NCBI RefSeq assembly: GCF_011386835.1
Contig: NC_088809.1
Span: 16,894,637-16,958,636, forward strand
DNA: 64,000 nt
Source of the DNA: Chrysemys picta bellii
Lineage: Eukaryota; Chordata; Testudines; Emydidae
Direction of reading: 5' to 3'
Within the stretch, counting starts at the first letter, position 1; every line of letters begins with the position of its first letter. The notes under the pieces are model-generated. The model was not told the DNA's origin. It worked only from the letters and a program-made list of their open reading frames with translations, and searched no databases. Shown in pieces: positions 58,901 to 64,000 of this stretch. The position numbers and the translations under genes were made by a program.

Positions 58901-61900
58901 TTTGTCCTTTTTTATGACATCCCCTTTATCTCTCCTCAGGAGGAGGATGTAAAAATGCATTTTTGGGGTGCCTCTTGTAAATATGGAAATTTAAGCAACT
59001 TCCATTAGAACTAAAAGTTGAAATTTCAGAGTAGGTAGATGTAAAATGAGAATATTCACAACTATCTCTTCCCAGACTTACTGAAAGACTTGTTGGATTA
59101 CCACTGGGTGGCAGAAATCTGCTAGGACAGTTCCTGTGGGCTCTTTGTACATGTCACACACCTCTCCAAAGCAGAGCCAAATGGAGCCTTTGAATCCGTT
59201 ATCTTCAGTGTTCCATACTCAACGTTACTTCGCTGAAGGGCAAACAACCAAAACTCCATTTAATATGAACAAAAAGTACAAGTATCAATATGGAAACAAA
59301 CCAATTTCACTTTGATTTCTTCTTGTTACTCACAGGATGACTTGCGGAAAGAAGACTTCAGCAGTATGAGTGCTCAGCTGTTGTATAAAATGTTCAAATC
59401 CAAGACTGAATATCCTTTGCATAAAGCTATTAAAGTGGAGAGAGAAGATGTTGTTTTCCTGTATCTTATTGAAATGGATTCACAGGTATGATGAGCTTTA
59501 CTGTATCTATCTGAAATGGAGTGAACTAGACACATTTTTCTTTACTTTGATGCTAGGTATGTGCTTGGGCACTTTAACAGTCAATTTGACTTACTCAGGC
59601 TGACAAATGTAGGGCTGAAGAGTGACATACTGTGAAGGAAATCCTACAAGTTAAAGAAAAAACATATATTGAGACTTTGTTTAGAAAGCACATAATGTTT
59701 AGCTACCTATCTCAAAAGGTACTGAATTCACTAGTTAATGTTTGCAAAGTGCTGTATAAAAATACCATGTATTAATAGGAATGAGGATGGAGTATGGCTT
59801 GTCTGGTATGATGATTCAAGCTACAGTTGTTGAAATTACATCCATGGATAAAACCAGTATAAATCCAGTACCTTTAATATCCTTTACACAGTAATATAAA
59901 TTGTATTTTTCTTGCCATTAGGAATATGGTGCTAATGTCACCCTTTTTTAGTTAAATGCTCAGTTCCTTTCTATTGTATATTTGCCACTTTCTTTGAAAC
60001 AACTACATCTGAAGAAATAACATACTGCTAAGTCTCTCTTTTGAAGTCACAAATATTAGTTTCCTTATCTGATTCAGATCCAATATAAACATATGACTTG
60101 AGAGCTGTTGAGAATCTATTTCAGTATCTCCACTTACACAACTCTGACAGTAGAGAATCCCTGATGGATAGATTCTGCCTTCTCATAAACATTGAAGACC
60201 AAATTTCCCAACTAATTAATTGTTTCATAACAAACTTCAGGATCAGCTTTCCAGTTAGAGAGAACTTGCTCTTGGATGTACTTGCTCTTTAATTCAGTCT
60301 CAAGATATAGTCCCTTTGTTTACTCTGTGTATGTAAGACAAGTCTCTAAAGAGATTTAATTAGCTATAGTACTAGCATTGAAACTTTTCTTTAACAGTAG
60401 GTCATAGTTAACCAATATGTAACTTAAAGCTGCATATTGGTTGAGTGCTCCCTTGCATATATTTAATGTCAACCCACTAAATTGTGGTTGTGTTGGTTTT
60501 GTGTGTGGTTGTTTTTTTTTTTTTTTTTTTTTTGTAGCTGCCTGGGAAGCTCAATGAACTGGATCACAATGGAGACCTTGCTTTAGATTTAGCCCTCTCT
60601 CGAAGATTGGAAAGTATTGCAACAACATTAGTCAATTACAAAGCTGATGTGGATATGGTGGACAACAAAGGCTGGAGTCTGTTACACAAAGCCATCCAAA
60701 GAGGTAAGGATATTGAATACAAAAGTTACCATTACAGTATAGGATAACTTGCTTTTGCAACTTTCATCCAGTAGGAAGTATATCCTAATTGAGACTGGTT
60801 TTATGCATCTCTTCATATCTTCTGCCAATGACTCAATTTTAGTTTCAAAAATTGCTTCACAAAAGGAGACTGTTGAAGCCCCAGGTTTAGGTTCATATAA
60901 ATGTATTACCATGAATAGAAATGACTGCGTTAAGCTTCATGAAAAGGATTCTCTTTGGAAGTAAATGCTAGCTTGCTGGGTTGGCAACTGAAATGAATCT
61001 GCTAGTTTCTCTCATAGGAACTATGTCAGTGTTGTCCTAGTTCAAGGTGAATAAAATTGGGGGGAGAGGGGAGAATTCAGAACATGGATGTTTGAATCCT
61101 AGTTCCATTTAATGGAGGAGTGATACTCTGTGCCTAATAAGTCGTTTAGACTGGCTAAAACCTCAGTAGCTCATACAGATGTCTAGGAGAGGGTGAGCAG
61201 AGAGAATTTCTCTTCCCTCTTTTTCCTTCAGGGTTGCAAGGAGTGTAGTAGCTATTTGTACAGTAGCGAGTTAGTTAATAGGGAGAGTAGTTTCTCACCC
61301 TTCCTGCAGACAGTAGTCCTCCCTATCAGCTGGTTGGAGGAGGACCCTAGTCTTTCATGACAGTCAATAGTAGGTAGATGTCTGTGTAGGTGACTGACTT
61401 TTTTTTCTCCAAGTTCCAGTGGGCAATAAAACCTCATTGGTACTTAACTCAATTACTGCACTTGGAAACTCTTGAGCTGCTATCAACACAAGAGAAGGAA
61501 AGCGGATACATGTGAGGATTCACAGAACCCAATAGGAAATAGTTGCCATGGCAGTAATGCTCAGGAGGCTTAAGAACGGAGAAACACCTTCTTGGCTTAC
61601 ATCTTTCCCTGACCAGAGAGGGCTGCATGAATCTCTGGTATAAACCCTAGTGGCCTCATTGTATGTTACGTAGTCTTTTGTTGTAGGCATTTATTTCTTT
61701 GCTCTGACCGGCTGCAGTAGAATGCTGCTGTTGCTGCTTGCATGCACACATGGTGAACAATAAATTAATGCTTCTCACAGGGACGTTTCTCAGTATTCAT
61801 ACAAACAGCTTATTTACATTTGAAGTAGTTTAGGAGCTCAAACTTCCTTCATTAGCCTTAGGTTAATTGCAGGTAGTCACACTAACTCTCTACCAGTAAA

Positions 61901-63702
61901 GTACAGGATGGGGGGCAGGCATGATCCTAGGAAATACTAAGCATGCAAGTGCAAGGGAGCTGATTACACTCAACTCCCACTGCCAAGGCTAAGCCTTCTA
62001 GGAACTGGCTTTATCTGTGTGAAGGTTGCATTTAATAAAACCATGGAAACCTTGCAGAAGGGCAACCCTCAAGGGCTTCACCACTGTCAAACATCTTAAT
62101 TTAGCCTTTAAACATGATTACTTCAGTTATAGTTTCTTGTCAGTTACTTTGAAATTGATCTTTCAAAGTCTTTCAGATAACTACATCCTGGTACTTGAAG
62201 ATGCAATCAAGTAGTTTACTGTTTGACATCTCCATTGTATTCTGGGGGAACAGACTGTAGAGTCAAACCAATGATCTGACTTTATAGTACTTCCAGGATC
62301 AGCCCAATTTCTCCTGACTGAGGGAAGTTCTTCAGATTCCTGAAAAATTACACTTTTCATGGGACTCTCTATAGAGAGCATACAAAGCTGCATGCTGATA
62401 ATGTATGATTCACTGCCATATCAAAACTGTTACCTGTAAACTGGGAGGCCTTTTAAATTTTTTTTCCTCTGCGTTCTCCAAGGTTGCACTTCGAAAGACC
62501 AGTAACTTATGGAAGTACAGTACATTCTTGTACTTAACCAGGGATGGCCGGGGAAGGAAGGATGGCTTTAAGGCACTGGACTGGGACCTAGCATTTATGG
62601 GTCAATTCCCAGGTCTCCCATAGATGCTTCATCTCGCTGTAAAATGGGGAGAATACGACTCTCCTCTGGCTTGTCTGGGTAGACTTTAGAGCCTTTGAGG
62701 GGCAGGAAATGTCTCTTAAAATGTTGATGTACAGTACCTACCATGATAGGGCCCTGATTTCTGTAGGCACTAGTGTAATGTAAATATCTCTAAAAAAAAT
62801 AACTATAGCAATGGCATAAGCTGTTCCACATACCCAGACCCTCTTGTTTAGTAACATGATGGTTGCGACCCCTGACATCTGTTGATGTCACCCAGGCTGA
62901 TAGCTTCTGAACTAGAGGGAAGTTTGAACCAAAATGACCTATAGGTATAGCCTCTGTCATACAGACTTACACTCTGAAAAGCTTAAGAATAGTTAGAATG
63001 AGACTTTCCTACTACTTTATAGAACCAGCTTTAACTTGTGTAAACAAGCTCCTATCTGTTGCTATTGTCCTATGACTCTGTAAAGGCTCTAGTCCCATAG
63101 CAGGACAACAGGGAGAACCTTTTCCCTAACTGAAAAGCTACAGTTTTGGCATAGGGACTAAAGAACTCACTCCGGTATGCTTTAAAATATTTTAGCCAAG
63201 TACTTCCATCCTAGCTCAAACAGAGTTAAGTTAATCTTTAAATAGCAAACACTGGCTTTCTAAGGAAGCCCATTAATAAGGGGGAAATGTATCTTTTGGA
63301 GGGGCCAGCCTGACATAAGCTTTATGGTGTACATTGCAGCTGTTGGCTTCTAGCAGGGAGGAACTTAATATCGACCAACACTTGTATAAGAATGCATTTC
63401 ATGATGCCTATGGAACTAACTGAAAACAGCCTATGTAGAGCATATAACAAATCTTAAAATCAGATGTGTAATCTCTTCCTTTTGCACATCCCAAAAGGAG
63501 ATAAGTTTTCTGCCAATTTTCTCATTAAAAATGGTGCCCGTGTGAATGCTGCTACACTGGGAGACCAGGAGACTCCTCTACACCTTGTTGCATCGTACAG
63601 CCCCAAGAAGCACTTGCCAGATGTGATGTCAGAGATGGCACAGATTGCAGAGTCCCTCTTACAGGCTGGAGCCAATCCAAACATGCAAGACTGCAAAGGA
63701 AG
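36215..63702 (+). CDS. ANKFY1: ANKFY1 (Rabankyrin-5), exons 1-8 of a longer gene
   Basis: Coding exons are 36215-36224, 48139-48331, 50755-50873, 55089-55224, 57251-57374, 59336-59485, 60538-60703 and 63498-63702. They total 1103 nt, or 367 codons plus two bases. The family protein is about 1170 residues. It is a Rab5 effector on early endosomes and macropinosomes with a BTB domain, many ankyrin repeats and a C-terminal FYVE zinc finger. Only the N-terminal third is here. A coiled coil spans roughly residues 4-50, a BTB domain roughly 60-160, a BACK-like linker roughly 160-240, and ankyrin repeats start at about 250. All junction phases agree, with no stop or frameshift. Donors are GT except intron 4, which is GC. 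The start is chosen from the MAEEEVAKLEKH N-terminus formed across exons 1 and 2 and from the CpG island. Confidence 0.97.
37234..37345. repeat. Foldback repeat
   Basis: The arm 37234-37272 (AGAACAGGAGTATTTGTGGC onward) is inverted at 37303-37345 (GTGCCACAAGTACTCCTGTT CTT). The sequence after it (ATACAGACTAACATGGCTG) and a single-arm relative at 56765-56880 show it belongs to a dispersed family. Confidence 0.7.
38807..38880 (+). repeat. Diverged copy of the ANKFY1 promoter segment in intron 1
   Basis: Bases 38807-38857 align without gaps to 36095-36145 with 46 of 51 matches. Four of the five differences fall at CpG sites of the promoter copy (three CG to CA, one CG to CT). A weaker, gapped match continues to about 38880 against 36146-36186. 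The copy is in the same orientation as the promoter. Confidence 0.75.
39597..39874. mobile_element. MITE with perfect 14-bp internal hairpin
   Basis: The ends GGGTAGGTCTACTCTTACC and GTTAGTGTGGACCAGGCCC are loosely inverted. Inside, GATTTATCGCATCT (39653-39666) and AGATGCGATAAATC (39672-39685) are perfect inverted arms around a 5-nt loop. The body has unusually many CpG for an intron, which fits a young, CpG-rich family. It resembles Harbinger-type MITEs of turtles. Confidence 0.65.
39900..42890. other. ANKFY1 intron 1, middle part
   Basis: AT-rich intron. A (GGT)n run is at 41859-41874. No gene or clear repeat recognised. Confidence 0.5.
42895..44410 (-). mobile_element. CR1 LINE, antisense, about 1.5 kb
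   Basis: It opens AAATTCCAAAGCCGGAAGGG ACC and GATCATCTGGTCTGATCTCC, the reverse of the CR1 3' end. It goes on with TTCATGTTCAGCTGACTATC, TAGGGCCAAGAACTGATGAT and ACCAAGTCAAATGCCTTACA, the reverse of the reverse-transcriptase region. Many small gaps and stops. Confidence 0.8.
44411..45700. other. ANKFY1 intron 1, right-middle part
   Basis: Intron sequence without a recognised gene or repeat. An open frame at 45387-45659 has no family resemblance. Confidence 0.45.
45715..45805 (+). repeat. Old SINE/LINE 3' tail
   Basis: CAGCCCCTAGCACAGTGGGG TCC and GGTCCATGATTAAGGCACTG, followed by AATAATAAC-type sequence, resemble the tail at 27165. Confidence 0.5.
46308..46539. mobile_element. hAT-type MITE, 232 bp
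   Basis: The ends CAGTGGGTCTCAAACTTTTT and CAGTTTGAGAACCCCTG are inverted. Flanks GTCTAGTG (46300-46307) and GTCTAGTA (46540-46547) agree at 7 of 8. It contains a long C run at 46374-46390. Confidence 0.82.
46555..46700 (+). mobile_element. MIR-like SINE fragment
   Basis: GCTATGTGACTTTGGGCAAG TCACTTATCTC is the MIR core pattern. Confidence 0.55.
46800..48138. other. ANKFY1 intron 1, right end
   Basis: Intron sequence leading to the exon 2 acceptor. No gene or clear repeat. Confidence 0.5.
48139..48331 (+). CDS. ANKFY1: ANKFY1 exon 2 (coiled coil)
   Basis: The acceptor is ctgttttgcag and the donor gtaaga at 48332. The exon encodes a heptad-like, Leu/Lys/Glu-rich helix (KLEKHLMLLRQEYVKLQKKL) and continues through SFISRLLTIVAELYEQEQY into the BTB domain. 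Phase 1 in, 2 out. Confidence 0.96.
48635..48862. mobile_element. PIF/Harbinger-like MITE with 18-bp perfect inner arms
   Basis: GTGATTTGTAAAGCGCTC (48670-48687) is the exact reverse complement of 48805-48822. The outer ends GGCTTTTCTACATGGTG and CACTTTGTAGACAGTCC are loosely inverted, and both sides carry TTTA, fitting a TWA-type target duplication. Confidence 0.72.
49884..49936 (+). repeat. C12 T41 homopolymer tract
   Basis: Twelve C followed by 41 T in ANKFY1 intron 2. A likely length-variable locus. Confidence 0.95.
50755..50873 (+). CDS. ANKFY1: ANKFY1 exon 3 (BTB, first half)
   Basis: The acceptor is tttctatcag and the donor gttagt at 50874. It encodes SDLKIKVGDKHIRAHKFVLA, the canonical BTB/POZ opening in which the His-Lys-hydrophobic core is conserved, then ARSETWSLANL. 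Phase is consistent with both neighbours. Confidence 0.96.
50874..52900. other. ANKFY1 intron 3, left part
   Basis: Intron sequence without a recognised gene or clear repeat. Confidence 0.5.
52948..53081. repeat. Foldback repeat
   Basis: The arm 52948-52981 (GACAAGGTAGGTGAAGTAAT onward) is inverted, with few mismatches, at 53046-53081 (ending CATCCACCTTGTGTC). The loop is GAGAGAGAAGCTTAGATCG-like. It is part of a dispersed reptile repeat. Confidence 0.65.
54567..54762 (+). mobile_element. tRNA-derived SINE
   Basis: GGTTTGAGCATTGGTCTGCT, GGGTTGTGAGTTCAATCCTT, AGGATCTGGGGCAAAATCTG and GGGCTGGACTCAATGACCTT follow the same order as the copy at 32020. It lies in ANKFY1 intron 3, about 330 bp before exon 4. 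Confidence 0.85.
55089..55224 (+). CDS. ANKFY1: ANKFY1 exon 4 (BTB, second half; GC donor)
   Basis: The acceptor is tttcaccag. The exon encodes DPEVTMAMLRWIYTDELELR and LMKLANRFQLQLLRE, the BTB C-terminal helices. It ends in AAAG followed by gcaagt. Joining this to the G TGT GAA start of exon 5 restores the Arg-Cys-Glu expected in the family, so the donor is GC. Reading through instead adds about 32 residues (VAVTIFKLL...) before a stop at 55328. Confidence 0.95.
55225..57250. other. ANKFY1 intron 4 (GC-AG)
   Basis: A 2026-bp intron that begins gcaagt and ends ctggcag. It contains a T run at 56009-56030 and a repeat fragment at 56765-56880 (TGGCACCTTAGAGACTAACA) related to the foldback at 37234. 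Confidence 0.85.
57251..57374 (+). CDS. ANKFY1: ANKFY1 exon 5 (BACK-like linker)
   Basis: The acceptor is ttctggcag and the donor gtaagt at 57375. It encodes CEKGVMSLVNVRNCIRFYQT and ends YCAEIIASHW at a codon boundary (codon 194). Confidence 0.96.
57375..59335. other. ANKFY1 intron 5
   Basis: A 1961-bp intron. Overlapping open frames on both strands at 57508-57838 have no family resemblance. Nothing else recognised. Confidence 0.5.
59336..59485 (+). CDS. ANKFY1: ANKFY1 exon 6
   Basis: The acceptor is ttactcacag and the donor gtatga at 59486. It encodes 50 whole codons, from DDLRKEDFSSMSAQLLYKM to YLIEMDSQ. It includes the YPLHKAIKVEREDVVFLYLI segment that leads into the first ankyrin repeat. 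Confidence 0.96.
60538..60703 (+). CDS. ANKFY1: ANKFY1 exon 7 (first ankyrin repeats)
   Basis: The acceptor is a run of 23 T followed by gtag, and the donor is gtaagg at 60704. It encodes LDHNGDLALDLALSRRLESI, KADVDMVDNKGWSLLHKAI and the start of the next repeat, typical ankyrin G-x-(S/T)-x-L-H patterns. Confidence 0.96.
60704..63497. other. ANKFY1 intron 7
   Basis: A 2794-bp intron. A MIR-like fragment lies at about 62565-62790 (TAAAATGGGGAGAATACGAC and CTACCATGATAGGGCCCTGA). Nothing else recognised. Confidence 0.5.
63498..63702 (+). CDS. ANKFY1: ANKFY1 exon 8 (ankyrin repeats; last exon in window)
   Basis: The acceptor is cacatcccaaaag, with an A-rich end instead of pyrimidines directly before AG. 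The donor is gtgaat at 63703. It encodes FLIKNGARVNAATLGDQETP LHLV and LLQAGANPNMQDCKG, two ankyrin repeats. It ends two bases into an Arg codon, so the gene continues past the right edge. Confidence 0.95.
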
Positions 63703-64000
63703 GTGAATATATTGGTAGCAATGTCTAGCTTTGGTAACCACTTCTATCTAATCAGTGTGCTGCAACTTATTCAGAAGTCTCTGTACCGTCATGGGAGTAG
63801 ACAAAGATGTCTCAAACCAAAAAATCAAGCTAGATTATTTCAATGGGAGACCTGCAAATACCTTCATTTTAACTTGCAGCCAGTGGTATTTTAGTAAATG
63901 GCATTCTTCTGTCAGGCATTACTGTACTGAAGGCAATGCCTTGGAAATGAGGTGGAGGGAACCGGCTGGTGAAATACATGGAGAACAATTGTACGCTTTA

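Noticed and set aside
1..64000. CRISPR array, operons, origins or bacterial ribosome binding sites
   Set aside because: The window is vertebrate nuclear DNA. The only tandem array is the 35-36 kb minisatellite, which has no repeat-spacer structure.

Overview
The window is vertebrate nuclear DNA, most likely from a turtle. The evidence is interrupted genes with GT-AG introns, many CR1 LINE remnants, several copies of a tRNA-derived SINE of the type found in cryptodiran turtles, and abundant hAT and PIF/Harbinger elements. The species call rests on repeat types recognised by eye, without a database search.

Two protein-coding genes lie in tandem on the + strand. The first is the 3' part of UBE2G1 (ubiquitin-conjugating E2 G1). 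Exons 2-5 carry codons 16-170, and a sixth exon (22637 onward) is 3'UTR only. The exon lengths leave exactly 46 coding nt for an exon 1 upstream of the window, which gives the usual 170-residue protein. The second is the 5' part of ANKFY1 (Rabankyrin-5). It has a CpG-rich promoter near 36.0-36.2 kb, the ATG at 36215 and eight exons to 63702, encoding codons 1-367 (N-terminal coiled coil, BTB domain, first ankyrin repeats). The rest of the gene lies beyond the right edge. The same tandem order UBE2G1-ANKFY1 is known on human 17p13.

Layout: 1-6277, UBE2G1 intron 1 with an LTR inside a CR1, a hAT MITE and CR1 remnants. 6278-19879, UBE2G1 exons 2-5 with introns holding a long antisense CR1, a head-to-head CR1 pair, a 745-bp hAT element with perfect 18-bp ends, and a SINE split by a hAT insertion. 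19880-24450, the 3'UTR intron and 3'UTR. 24.5-36.0 kb, intergenic DNA with MITEs, MIR-like SINEs, a 4.2-kb two-gene PIF/Harbinger transposon (29656-33837), a hAT element and a G-rich minisatellite (about 35120-36010) that runs up to the ANKFY1 promoter. 36.0-64.0 kb, ANKFY1 with a 12-kb first intron.

The best leads concern the ANKFY1 5' region. A 51-bp stretch of its promoter reappears in intron 1 at 90% identity, with nearly all differences at CpG sites. Two TCTCGCGAGA elements lie 40 bp apart just before the ATG. The GATCC-phased minisatellite with alternating unit lengths abuts the promoter, and intron 4 is a GC-AG intron. I saw no sign of a new protein-coding system. The long Pro-rich ORFs on the minus strand near 35-36.6 kb are by-products of the minisatellite and CpG island.
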